Assembly (NCBI RefSeq): GCF_050789285.1
Contig: NZ_JBOUVX010000001.1
Location: 124,001 to 188,000, forward strand
Origin: CAVPWP01 sp050789285
Lineage (GTDB): Bacteria; Pseudomonadota; Alphaproteobacteria; Rhodobacterales; Rhodobacteraceae
DNA length: 64,000 bases
Direction: 5' to 3'
Shown piece after piece: positions 17,368 to 25,152 of the stretch. The notes below the pieces were generated by a model. It worked only from the letters and a program-made list of their open reading frames with translations, ran no database searches and was not told where the DNA came from. A program made the translations under genes and the position numbers. Each line of letters begins with the position of its first letter. The stretch's first letter is position 1.

Positions 17368-18056
17368 CGCTGCGGCTTGGCGTTCCGTCCAAGGGACGGC
17401 TCATGGAAAAGACCTTCGCCTGGTTCGGAGCGCGCGGCATCGACATGTCGCTGGCCGGCCATGACCGTGAATACGCCGGGGCGGTCGAAGGGATGCCGGG
17501 CCTCGAACTGCGGCTTCTGTCGGCGGGCGAGATCCCGCGCGAACTGGCGTCGGGCCGCATCCACCTGGGCGTGACCGGCACCGACATGGTGCGCGAAAAG
17601 CTGCCCTTCTGGCAGGAACAGACCGAAACGCTGGCCGAACTTGGCTTCGGTCAGGCCGACCTCGTCATCGCCGTGCCCGCCTTCTGGGCGGACGTCGACA
17701 CGCTGGACGATCTTGACGGCGCGGCGGCGGCGTTCCGCGCCCGGCATGGTCGGCGAATGCGGATCGCGACCAAGTACCACCGCCTTGTGCGCGAGGCGCT
17801 GCGCGCCGCGGGCGTGGCCGACTACAGGCTGGTCGACAGCCAGGGGGCGACCGAAGGCACGGTGAAGAACCTGACCGCCGAGGCCATCGCCGACATCACC
17901 TCGACGGGCGAGACGCTGCGCGCCAATCACCTCAAGCCGCTGTCAGACGGGCCGATCCTGCGCAGCCAGGCCACGCTGTTCCGGTCGCGCACGGCCGAAT
18001 GGGACGCGGAGACAAAGGCGATCTTCGCCACGTTGAAGGCGAAGCTGGGGCTCTAG
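17364..18056 (+). CDS. hisG: ATP phosphoribosyltransferase catalytic subunit, short form
   Basis: HisG joins ATP and PRPP to make phosphoribosyl-ATP, the committed step of histidine synthesis. At 230 residues it is the short form that lacks the C-terminal regulatory domain and needs HisZ. Visible marks are LRLGVPSKGRLMEKT at the start, GVTGTDMVRE, ATKYHRLVRE and the PRPP-binding SQGATEGTVKNLTAEAIADI. It ends the hisS-hisZ-hisG run, and its stop shares CTAG with the stop of convergent cutC. Confidence 0.96.
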   Translation: MTLRLGVPSKGRLMEKTFAWFGARGIDMSLAGHDREYAGAVEGMPGLELRLLSAGEIPRELASGRIHLGVTGTDMVREKLPFWQEQTETLAELGFGQADLVIAVPAFWADVDTLDDLDGAAAAFRARHGRRMRIATKYHRLVREALRAAGVADYRLVDSQGATEGTVKNLTAEAIADITSTGETLRANHLKPLSDGPILRSQATLFRSRTAEWDAETKAIFATLKAKLGL

Positions 18057-18766
18057 CCCGCCAGCGCCGCCACCATCGCGCGGACGTCGGCTTCCGAGGT
18101 CTCGCGCCGGCCGCCCGGGGGATCGAAGTCCGAGAACGCGGGGTCGCCCGGGACCGGTCGGGAACAGGCGGCGTGCACCTCGTGCGCGCCGGTCGCGGTC
18201 ACCACGCGGGCCACGTTCCCGGCATCGAGACCGCAGCCCGGCATCACCGAAAGCCGCCCCGCGGCGCGCTGAACCATCGCCGCGATCAGGCCTGCGCCAT
18301 CGGGCGCAAGGGGTTGCGCACCCGAGGTCAGCACCCGATCGAACCCAAGCGCGATCGCCTGGTCGAGCGCCAGAAGAGGGTCGGGCACCACGTCGATGAC
18401 CCGGTGCAGCGTGCGCCCGAGCGGCCCGGCCGCGTCGCAAAGCCGGGCGAGCAGGCCAAGGTCCAGCCCGCCGTCCGGCGCCTGCGCGCCCAGAACCACG
18501 CCGGCGAGCCCCGCCGCCCGCGCCGCCGCGATATCGGCCAGCATGATCGCTTCGTCCCGATCGGTGAAATGAAAGAGCCCGCTGCGCGGCCGGATCATCG
18601 CGCGGACCGGCACGGGCAACGCCGCGGCCGCCCGCATCAGCCCCGCCGAAGGCGTCAGGCCGCCCTCGGACAGCGCCGAACACAGCTCGATCCGCCCCGC
18701 GCCGCCGCGCACCGCCGCCAAGGCACCGTCAAGGGTGTCAACGCAGACCTCGACAAGAACGGCCAC
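18053..18766 (-). CDS. cutC: CutC family copper homeostasis protein
   Basis: The 237-residue product is a TIM-barrel CutC-family protein. The family signature is at the start (VLVEVCVDTLDGALAAVRGG then RIELCSALSEGGLTPS) with MIRPRSGLFHFTDRD and VMPGCGLDAGNV further on. CutC is linked to copper tolerance, but its molecular function is unsettled. The GTG start lies one base after the stop of the upstream DUF1489 gene, giving a normal CutC N-terminus, and the two genes are probably one transcript. Confidence 0.88.
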   Translation of the reverse strand: MAVLVEVCVDTLDGALAAVRGGAGRIELCSALSEGGLTPSAGLMRAAAALPVPVRAMIRPRSGLFHFTDRDEAIMLADIAAARAAGLAGVVLGAQAPDGGLDLGLLARLCDAAGPLGRTLHRVIDVVPDPLLALDQAIALGFDRVLTSGAQPLAPDGAGLIAAMVQRAAGRLSVMPGCGLDAGNVARVVTATGAHEVHAACSRPVPGDPAFSDFDPPGGRRETSEADVRAMVAALAG

Positions 18767-18767
18767 C

Positions 18768-19187
18768 CTAGCGCACGCCAATCTCGGCAAGCGCGGCCAG
18801 AAGCTGGGGCGGCGCGTCGTCTGCCGCCGTCCGGCCCTGCCGCAAGTCGCGCGGCGCGTCCTTCGGATCAAGGTAGCGCCAGCCCTGGAACGGGCGGCGC
18901 GGCGCGGCTTCGGTCCGCACCACCTTGGGGTCAAGCACAAGGGCGCAGCGCAGGATACCGTCGCTTCCCGTCACTTCGTCCAGCCGCAGGATGCGCTGGC
19001 GGGCCAGGATCACGCCCTTGAACACCCAGTAAAGCGATCCGCCGTTCAGCACCTCGGCCTCGCGCTTGGGCCACATCCGGGTGATGTGGCGCGGCAGGCC
19101 GTCCGGCCCCTTGGCGCGCGGCGTCTCCTGCCAGTCGGTCAGATCCTCGACCCGGTCGGCGCCGACGCAGAGTTTCAGAAGGTGCAC
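18768..19187 (-). CDS. DUF1489 family protein
   Basis: A 139-residue conserved alphaproteobacterial protein of unknown function. It matches the DUF1489 pattern: HLLKLCVGADRVEDL at the N-terminus, PRHITRMWPKREAEVLNGGS, LYWVFKGVILARQRIL, and RRPFQGWRYLDPKDAP. A GTG start at 19187 is proposed because the family begins at this HLLKLCVG stretch; the frame stays open to 19289, but that extension would be read from the nrdJ promoter region. An exact DnaA box lies directly upstream of this GTG (19192-19200) and no Shine-Dalgarno sequence is evident. It is followed by cutC. Confidence 0.8.
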   Translation of the reverse strand: MHLLKLCVGADRVEDLTDWQETPRAKGPDGLPRHITRMWPKREAEVLNGGSLYWVFKGVILARQRILRLDEVTGSDGILRCALVLDPKVVRTEAAPRRPFQGWRYLDPKDAPRDLRQGRTAADDAPPQLLAALAEIGVR

Positions 19188-19191
19188 GCAG

Positions 19192-19200
19192 TTATCCACA
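19192..19200. promoter_or_regulatory. DnaA box upstream of nrdJ and DUF1489
   Basis: An exact TTATCCACA nonamer lies about 50 nt upstream of the candidate nrdJ -35 element and 5 nt from the divergent DUF1489 start. The same nonamer occurs in front of nrdR. Confidence 0.55.
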
Positions 19201-19215
19201 GATTCCCCCACAGCT

Positions 19216-19231
19216 ACACAGCATATCGTAG
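19216..19231. promoter_or_regulatory. Weak candidate NrdR box upstream of nrdJ
   Basis: The 16-mer ACACAGCATATCGTAG matches most positions of the NrdR consensus (roughly ACAC-A/T-ATAT-A/T-GTGT). NrdR, encoded in this window, normally represses ribonucleotide reductase genes. A second, well-spaced box that would be expected was not convincing. Confidence 0.35.
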
Positions 19232-19247
19232 TCTTTGCTGCCGGGGC

Positions 19248-19276
19248 TTCAACCGATTGTACGCATGTCCTATAGT
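19248..19276 (+). promoter_or_regulatory. Candidate nrdJ promoter
   Basis: TTCAAC (19248-19253) and TATAGT (19271-19276) are spaced by 17 nt and point toward nrdJ, giving a short leader of about 27 nt. The -10 context CCTATAGTG recurs in front of nrdR. Confidence 0.45.
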
Positions 19277-19309
19277 GGAAAGCCGTCACCTGAATTGGGA
19301 ATCGCCTGC

Positions 19310-21859
19310 ATGAGCCGTTTCGCCGCCCCGATCGCCGAAGCCATCTGGGACATGAAGTATCGCTTCAAGGCCGCCGATGGCACGCCGGTCGACCAGTCGG
19401 TCGAGGATACCTGGCGGCGCATCGCGCGGGCGCTTGCCGCGACCGAGGCGGACCCTGCGGCCTGGGAAGACCGGTTCTATGCCGCGCTCGAGGATTTCCG
19501 CTATCTGCCTGCGGGGCGGATCATCGCCGGGGCGGGAACCGAGCGCTCGGTGACGCTGTTCAACTGTTTCGTCATGGGCACGATCCCCGACAGCATGGCC
19601 GGCATCTTCGAGATGCTGAAGGAAGCCGCGTTGACCATGCAGCAGGGCGGCGGGATCGGCTATGACTTCTCGACCATCCGGCCCAAGGGCGCGCCGGTCG
19701 CCGGCGTCGCCGCCGATGCCTCGGGGCCGCTGTCGTTCATGGATGTCTGGGATGCGATGTGCCGCACGATCATGTCGGCCGGATCGCGGCGCGGGGCCAT
19801 GATGGCGACCATGCGCTGCGACCATCCTGACATCGTCGATTTCATCACCGCCAAATCCGACCCGGCCCGGCTGCGCAACTTCAACGTCTCGGTCCTTGTC
19901 ACCGACCCCTTCATGGAGGCGGTCAAGGCGGACGGGCCCTGGGACCTTCAGTTCGAGGGCCGGGTCTACAAGACCGTGCAGGCGCGCGACCTGTGGAACC
20001 GCATCATGCGGTCGACCTACGACTACGCCGAGCCCGGCGTGATCTTCATCGACCGCATCAACGCGATGAACAACCTTGCCTATGCCGAGACGATCGCGGC
20101 CACCAATCCCTGCGGCGAACAGCCCCTGCCGCCCTATGGCGCCTGCCTTCTGGGCTCGATCAACCTTGCCCGGCTGGTGCGCGACCCGTTCGAGGCCGGC
20201 GCCGCGATCGACGAGGCCGAACTGGACGAGCTTGTCGCCACAGCCGTTCGGATGATGGACAACGTGGTCGACGCCTCGCGCTTTCCGCTGCCGCAGCAGG
20301 CGGCCGAGGCGCAGGCCAAGCGCAGGATCGGGCTGGGCGTTACCGGGCTTGCCGATGCGCTTCTGATGATGGGCCTGCGCTATGGCTCGGACACGGCCGC
20401 GGCACAGACCGAGCGCTGGCTGCACCGCATCGCCCGCGCGGCCTATCTGGCAAGCGTCGAGCTTGCGAAGGAGAAGGGGGCCTTCCCGCTGTTCGACGCC
20501 AAGAAATTCCTTGCCTCCGGATCGCTTGCCCACATGGACGACGATGTGCGCGCGGCGATCCGGAAACACGGGATCCGCAACGCCCTTCTGACCTCGATCG
20601 CGCCCACCGGCACGATCAGCCTTTACGCCGGCAACGTGTCGTCCGGGATCGAGCCCGTCTTCGCCTATGCCTATACCCGCAAGGTCCTCCAGAAGGACGG
20701 CTCGCGGACCGAGGAAGAAGTCGTCGATTATGCCGTGCAGCTCTGGCGGCAGAAGTTCGGCGACGTGCCCCTGCCAGAATACTTCGTCAACGCCCAGACG
20801 CTTCAGCCGCTTGACCATGTGCGGATGCAGGCGGCGGCGCAGAAGTGGGTGGATTCGTCGATCTCGAAGACCATCAACTGCCCCGAGGACATCGACTTCG
20901 ATGCCTTCAAGGACGTGTACATGGAGGCCTACGAGACCGGCTGCAAAGGCTGCACCACCTACCGCCCGAACTCGGTCACGGGAAGCGTGCTGAGCGTGGC
21001 CGAGGACAAGCCCGCGAAAGCCGCTGCGCCGAAGCCCGGCACGATCGCCGCCCGCATCGAGGCCGCCGCCGCCGCGGTGGGCATCGAGGACATTCCGACG
21101 CTGGCTGCGAAATCCGGCGTCGATCCCGACCGCATCGCATCGTGGGATGACGGCCACAAGCCCACCAATCGCGACGCCCGCGCCGTGGCCGAGGCGCTGG
21201 GCGTGACCTCGCGCTGGCTGCTCTTTGCGGAAGGCGAGGGGCCGGTGGGCCCGGCCGCACCCGCCTCCGCCACGCCCGCCGCCGAGGTCGTGACCAAGCG
21301 CCGGGACGAGCCGCGCATGCCGCATGGCGACGTGGTCTATATCTCGGAACCGCTCGACCGGCCCGGCGCGCTCGAGGGGCAGACCTACAAGCTGAAGTGG
21401 CCGGATTCGAACCACGCCATCTACATCACGATCAACGACATCGTCATCGGCGGGCATCGCCGCCCCTTCGAGGTCTTCATCAATTCGAAGAACATGGAGC
21501 ATTTCGCCTGGACCGTGGCCCTGACGCGGATGATCTCGGCCGTGTTCCGGCGCGGCGGCGACGTGAGTTTCGTGGTGGAGGAACTCAAGGCCGTCTTCGA
21601 TCCGCGCGGCGGGGCCTGGATGAACGGCAAGTATGTCCCCTCGATCCTGGCCGCGATCGGCGGGGTGATCGAGCGCCACCTGATCTCGATCGGCTTCATC
21701 CCGGGCGAGGGGATGGGACTGAAGTCCGATCCCCAGGCGCAGGTCGTCAACCTGGACACACCCCGCGGCCCGGCCTGCCCGGCCTGCGGGCAATACGACA
21801 TGCGCATGATCGAAGGCTGCATGACCTGCGCGTCCTGCGGCCATTCCAAGTGTTCCTGA
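19310..21859 (+). CDS. nrdJ: Adenosylcobalamin-dependent (class II) ribonucleotide reductase with an embedded HTH-like segment
   Basis: This 849-residue enzyme reduces ribonucleotides to deoxyribonucleotides using B12. The catalytic barrel has FNCFVMGTIPDSMAGI, NPCGEQPLPPYGACLLGSIN and ALLTSIAPTGTISLYAGNVS. A TSCPD domain (residues about 685-810) and a C-terminal Cys-rich tail (CPACGQYDMRMIEGCMTCAS) follow. Between barrel and TSCPD domain, residues about 575-644 read like a Cro/C1 helix-turn-helix: TLAAKSGVDPDRIASWDDG, then ARAVAEALGVTSRWLLFAEG. The start MSRFAAPIAEAIWDMKYRFK is chosen over upstream in-frame codons because those would lie within the promoter. No B12 riboswitch is seen upstream. 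Confidence 0.94.
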   Translation: MSRFAAPIAEAIWDMKYRFKAADGTPVDQSVEDTWRRIARALAATEADPAAWEDRFYAALEDFRYLPAGRIIAGAGTERSVTLFNCFVMGTIPDSMAGIFEMLKEAALTMQQGGGIGYDFSTIRPKGAPVAGVAADASGPLSFMDVWDAMCRTIMSAGSRRGAMMATMRCDHPDIVDFITAKSDPARLRNFNVSVLVTDPFMEAVKADGPWDLQFEGRVYKTVQARDLWNRIMRSTYDYAEPGVIFIDRINAMNNLAYAETIAATNPCGEQPLPPYGACLLGSINLARLVRDPFEAGAAIDEAELDELVATAVRMMDNVVDASRFPLPQQAAEAQAKRRIGLGVTGLADALLMMGLRYGSDTAAAQTERWLHRIARAAYLASVELAKEKGAFPLFDAKKFLASGSLAHMDDDVRAAIRKHGIRNALLTSIAPTGTISLYAGNVSSGIEPVFAYAYTRKVLQKDGSRTEEEVVDYAVQLWRQKFGDVPLPEYFVNAQTLQPLDHVRMQAAAQKWVDSSISKTINCPEDIDFDAFKDVYMEAYETGCKGCTTYRPNSVTGSVLSVAEDKPAKAAAPKPGTIAARIEAAAAAVGIEDIPTLAAKSGVDPDRIASWDDGHKPTNRDARAVAEALGVTSRWLLFAEGEGPVGPAAPASATPAAEVVTKRRDEPRMPHGDVVYISEPLDRPGALEGQTYKLKWPDSNHAIYITINDIVIGGHRRPFEVFINSKNMEHFAWTVALTRMISAVFRRGGDVSFVVEELKAVFDPRGGAWMNGKYVPSILAAIGGVIERHLISIGFIPGEGMGLKSDPQAQVVNLDTPRGPACPACGQYDMRMIEGCMTCASCGHSKCS

Positions 21860-21922
21860 TGATCGGTTGGTGAGTTCCGGGCGTTTCCAAGGGCCGTTCT
21901 CGGGCGAAAGACTGTCGGTCAG

Positions 21923-22765
21923 TCACCCGAACGCCTGACGCACCAATTCCCACAGGAACCGCAGAGCCACGAGGGCAAGGAAGCTTCCGAACGCGATCTC
22001 GAGACGCCGCCGTGACAGCCGGTGGGCCAGCGCGACGCCGGCCCTTGTCGTCAGCAGGGAGGCGGGGATCGTGAGGGCGAAGGCGGCCAGTGACACGTAG
22101 CCGACGGAATAGGACGGAAGGTCCGGCCGGCCAAGACCGGCAAGCATGTAGCCGATCGTGCCGGGTATGGCGATCAAGACGCCGACCCCGGCAGAGGTCG
22201 AGATCGCCCGGTGAATTGGTACCCCGTGCAGCGTGAGGAACAGGTTCGAGATCGCGCCCCCGCCGATCCCCATGATCGCCGAGACGAGGCCGATACCTGC
22301 CCCCGAAAGGCGCATTGTGGTGGCTCCGGGAAGGCTGTCCGCCAGTCGCCAGCCCTTGCCGCCCGTCAGAAGCTTCGCCGCATTGATGAGGGCGACGACA
22401 ACGAAGACGGCCTGGAAGACGGACGGAGGCGCGACGCGGGCGATGGCGGCGCCGAAGAGGACGCCGACAAGTATGGGCAGCGCCCAGATCCTCAGAAGGT
22501 CCTTGTCGAGCGTCCCCTTCCGGTGGTGGCCGAGGGCCGAGCTGATCGAGGTCGGGACGATCACCGCAAGGGACGTACCCACGGCAAGCGGCATCGAGAT
22601 TTCTGGCGGATAGCCGAGGCCACGGAAGATCTCGAAGAAGACGGGAACCGAGATCGCCCCGCCGCCCACGCCGAACAGGCCCGCGAGAAAGCCGATCGCC
22701 GCGCCCGCCAGAGCCAGCGCGCCGATAAGGGGCAGGATCGCGGCCGGATCGCCGAGGGCCTCCAT
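21923..22765 (-). CDS. TauE/SafE family sulfite/organosulfur exporter-like protein
   Basis: A 280-residue polytopic membrane protein with the two TauE/SafE repeats: IGFLAGLFGVGGGAISVP in the first half and LVSAIMGIGGGAISNLFLTL in the second. Family members export sulfite, sulfoacetate or other small organic anions. It is the last gene of a four-gene minus-strand run (FAH family, RraA-like, HIBADH-like, this gene), starting one nt after the stop of the dehydrogenase gene, so it may move an acid made or used by that pathway. The substrate is not known. Confidence 0.88.
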   Translation of the reverse strand: MEALGDPAAILPLIGALALAGAAIGFLAGLFGVGGGAISVPVFFEIFRGLGYPPEISMPLAVGTSLAVIVPTSISSALGHHRKGTLDKDLLRIWALPILVGVLFGAAIARVAPPSVFQAVFVVVALINAAKLLTGGKGWRLADSLPGATTMRLSGAGIGLVSAIMGIGGGAISNLFLTLHGVPIHRAISTSAGVGVLIAIPGTIGYMLAGLGRPDLPSYSVGYVSLAAFALTIPASLLTTRAGVALAHRLSRRRLEIAFGSFLALVALRFLWELVRQAFG

Positions 22766-22766
22766 C

Positions 22767-23633
22767 TCAGGGTTTCAACAGATGGCGCGTCAGACTTGCC
22801 CCGTCGAATCCGCCAAGACCGGCCGATAGGGCTGCGGCATAGCTTTTGCGCGCATCTTCGGACAGGGGCAGTTGCCGGCCGGACGCCGAAGCCCGCTGCA
22901 AGGCGAGATCGAGGTCCTTGGCAAGACCGGCGATGTCGAACGTCCCGGGCTGATCGGCGCCCTGCAAGGTGTCTATCACGACCTGCGCCCTATTCTTGAG
23001 GACCGTCGGACCTCCGGAACTGTCGGCGATCAGCGATATCGCGGTGTCCGCCGCTATGCCCTCGGCCTCGATCATGGCCAGCGCCTCGGCAAGTGTCTGC
23101 CAGTAGACGGCGAGCGGCAGATTGACGGCAAGCTTCATCGCGGCGCCGCTTCCCGCGGGCCCCAGATGCTCGACACGGCGGCAGAGCTGGTCGAGAAGGG
23201 GTTTGGCCCGAGCGAAGGCGGTTTCCGTCCCCCCGGCCATGCCCAGAAGCTGGCCCTTCAGCGCCGGGGCGACCGTGCCTCCGACCGGGCAGTCGACGAA
23301 GTCGGCGCCCGCCGCAAGGAACCGCGCCGCAAGGTCCCGCGCGTCCTCCGGCAAAAGCGTCGAGAGGTCGATGACGAGTTTCCCCCGCATGTCTGTCGCC
23401 AAGAGACCGTCGGCGACCGCGTTCACCGCCGCCGCATCGGTGAGCGAGATGAGGATGGCGTCGCACCGTGCGAGCGCGGCAAGGTCCGGCGCCAGGTGCG
23501 CTCCGGCCTCTGTGGCGGCGGCCGTGCGGTCAGCGGTCCTGTTCCAGACCGTGACGTCGTGGCCAGTCTCGATGAGCCTTCGCGCGAAGGCGGTCCCCAT
23601 CCGTCCGGTCCCGGCGATGCCAATTGTCGTCAT
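22767..23633 (-). CDS. NAD(P)-dependent beta-hydroxyacid dehydrogenase (HIBADH family)
   Basis: The 288-residue enzyme has an N-terminal Rossmann fold (IGIAGTGRMGTAFARRLIE, then VWNRTADRT), the substrate loop DCPVGGTVAPALKGQLLGMA and the helical region GSGAAMKLAVN with the catalytic Lys. Relatives include 3-hydroxyisobutyrate and tartronate semialdehyde dehydrogenases, which oxidise or reduce short beta-hydroxyacids. It overlaps the upstream RraA-like gene by 4 nt (ATGA), so it probably acts on a product of the aldolase or decarboxylase encoded there. Confidence 0.88.
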   Translation of the reverse strand: MTTIGIAGTGRMGTAFARRLIETGHDVTVWNRTADRTAAATEAGAHLAPDLAALARCDAILISLTDAAAVNAVADGLLATDMRGKLVIDLSTLLPEDARDLAARFLAAGADFVDCPVGGTVAPALKGQLLGMAGGTETAFARAKPLLDQLCRRVEHLGPAGSGAAMKLAVNLPLAVYWQTLAEALAMIEAEGIAADTAISLIADSSGGPTVLKNRAQVVIDTLQGADQPGTFDIAGLAKDLDLALQRASASGRQLPLSEDARKSYAAALSAGLGGFDGASLTRHLLKP

Positions 23634-24247
23634 GGTGCGTCCTCCACATGCAAACCAAGGATTTCAAGCGTGCTTTCGCCCGCCCTGAGCCGCCTTTTGA
23701 ACTCGGCCTCGCGCCCCGCCCGCGACTCGGCCGCGGCAAGGGCGCTCGCCACATCGCCAGCCGCGATCGCGATGGTCGCGTCGGCATCGGCGACGATGTA
23801 GTCGCCGGTCGCGATCCTTGTTCCACAGATCTCCACGGGCACCCCAATCTCTCCCGGGTCCGCCTTGACGGTCCCGCGAATGTTCACCCCGCGGGCAAAG
23901 ACGGGAAAGCCGATCGCCGCGATCTCTTCGCTGTCGCGCACCGTTCCGTCGATGACGAGGCCGGCGATACCGCGCAAGGTGCAGGCCAGCGCCATGATTT
24001 CGCCGAAGGGGCCGCTTTCGACGCTCGCCCCGTAGTCGACCACAAGGACCTCGCCCGGAAGGGCCTTGGAGATCGCCAGATGCAGCGCAAGGTTGTCGCC
24101 CGGCCGGCAACGGACCGTGCGCGCGGGTCCGGCAACCTTCATCCCGGGCGCAAGGGCCCGCAGCCCGGGGCGCAGGATCCGCGCGCCGGGCGTGGCTTCA
24201 GCGACGGTCGCCGTGCCGAGCGCTGCAAGGCGCTCTGCGGGGCTCAC
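23630..24247 (-). CDS. RraA family protein (HMG/CHA aldolase or oxaloacetate decarboxylase-like)
   Basis: A 205-residue member of the RraA/RraA-like fold. The family core is visible: GDNLALHLAISKALPGEVLV, GPFGEIMALACTLRGIAGLV, IDGTVRDSEEIAAIGFPVFA with the Arg-Asp pair used for metal and substrate binding. In metabolic operons such proteins are class II pyruvate aldolases (4-hydroxy-4-methyl-2-oxoglutarate or 4-carboxy-4-hydroxy-2-oxoadipate) or oxaloacetate decarboxylases. The GTG start overlaps the upstream FAH-family stop as GTGA. A role in catabolism rather than RNase E control is inferred from the neighbours. Confidence 0.85.
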   Translation of the reverse strand: MSPAERLAALGTATVAEATPGARILRPGLRALAPGMKVAGPARTVRCRPGDNLALHLAISKALPGEVLVVDYGASVESGPFGEIMALACTLRGIAGLVIDGTVRDSEEIAAIGFPVFARGVNIRGTVKADPGEIGVPVEICGTRIATGDYIVADADATIAIAAGDVASALAAAESRAGREAEFKRRLRAGESTLEILGLHVEDAP

Positions 24248-24942
24248 GCCGCGCGTTCCCCGATCCGGACCTGCATCGGCTGAAGACCATCCACCGAGCA
24301 GTCCAGGACATCGCCCGTCACGACGGCGCCGACCCCGGCAGGGGTGCCGGTCATGATGATGTCGCCGGCCTTGAGTTCGTGCTGCTCCGACAGCTTCGCG
24401 ATGATCTCGTCGATCTTCCAGATCATGAGCGAGATGTCGGCATCCTGCCGCGTCTTGCCGTTGACCTTGAGCCGGACATGGCCGGTGGTCATCACGCCTG
24501 TTTCCTCGACGCGCGTGACCGGGCCGACCGGGGCCGAATGGTCGAACCCCTTGGTCACTTCCCAGGGCAGGCCCTTGGCAAGCGCTTCCGCCTGGTGGTC
24601 GCGCCGCGTCATGTCGAGACCGACCGCATAGCCGAAGATATGCTTCGACGCCTCGGCTTCGGGGATGTTGTAGCCGCCGGACTTCAGCGCCACGACCAGC
24701 TCGCACTCGTAGTGGAAGTTGTTGGTGAACACCGGATAGGGGATCTCGCCCCCGTTGCGCACGAGCGCGTCGGCCGGCTTCATGAAGATGACCGGCGGGT
24801 CACGCTCGTCGGCGTTCATCTCGATGATGTGGGCGACGTAGTTCTTTCCGATGCAGTATATGCGCCGCACCGGGAACTTCTCGTCCGAGTTGGCGATATC
24901 CAGGTGCGCCTGGGGTGGCGGCGTCAGGGCGTAGGCGACCAT
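24244..24942 (-). CDS. Fumarylacetoacetate hydrolase family protein, fumarylpyruvate hydrolase-like
   Basis: The 232-residue FAH-fold enzyme has RRIYCIGKNYVAHIIEMN, VIFMKPADALV, HYECELVVALKSGG with metal-binding acidic residues, and IIMTGTPAGVGAVVTGD. The overall pattern, including YAVGLDMTRRDHQAEALAKG and FDHSAPVGPV, resembles fumarylpyruvate hydrolases of the gentisate route, which split fumarylpyruvate to fumarate and pyruvate. No gentisate dioxygenase is in the window, so the true substrate is open. It is the first gene of the minus-strand run, divergent from the ABC importer. Confidence 0.88.
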   Translation of the reverse strand: MVAYALTPPPQAHLDIANSDEKFPVRRIYCIGKNYVAHIIEMNADERDPPVIFMKPADALVRNGGEIPYPVFTNNFHYECELVVALKSGGYNIPEAEASKHIFGYAVGLDMTRRDHQAEALAKGLPWEVTKGFDHSAPVGPVTRVEETGVMTTGHVRLKVNGKTRQDADISLMIWKIDEIIAKLSEQHELKAGDIIMTGTPAGVGAVVTGDVLDCSVDGLQPMQVRIGERAA

Positions 24943-25045
24943 CGTTCTTCATCCTGCTTGAGTGTTCTCGCCGTCGGTCAGGCGCGGCGATTCATGCCGA
25001 CAGGATTTCCCGGATCACGCGCCATTTCAAGATATGATCCGGTTT

Positions 25046-25059
25046 TGAAGGTAACTTCA
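25046..25059. promoter_or_regulatory. Candidate operator in the divergent region (TGAAG-N4-CTTCA)
   Basis: The palindrome TGAAGGTAACTTCA sits in the 210-nt gap between the FAH-family gene and the ABC binding-protein gene, and a second inverted repeat (TTCAA at 25025-25029, TTGAA at 25045-25049) overlaps it. A plausible binding site for the GntR/FCD regulator encoded at the end of the plus-strand operon. Confidence 0.45.
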
Positions 25060-25152
25060 TATATTTTTTTGCGCGCGGCGGCGAATCATATAGCCTCGGC
25101 AGCGTTTCCACCGGCAGACCGGGGGGACGCTGGGAAAAAGGGAGGAAAACCA

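Noticed and set aside
19188..19289. N-terminal extension of the DUF1489 protein
   Set aside because: The extra residues would be read from the DnaA box and nrdJ promoter and match no family pattern.
19235..19309. N-terminal extension of NrdJ from upstream start codons
   Set aside because: The extension would lie over the promoter elements, and NrdJ proteins normally begin close to the AEAIWDMKYRF stretch.
19200..19310. B12 riboswitch upstream of nrdJ
   Set aside because: The leader is short and no B12-box-like core was seen.
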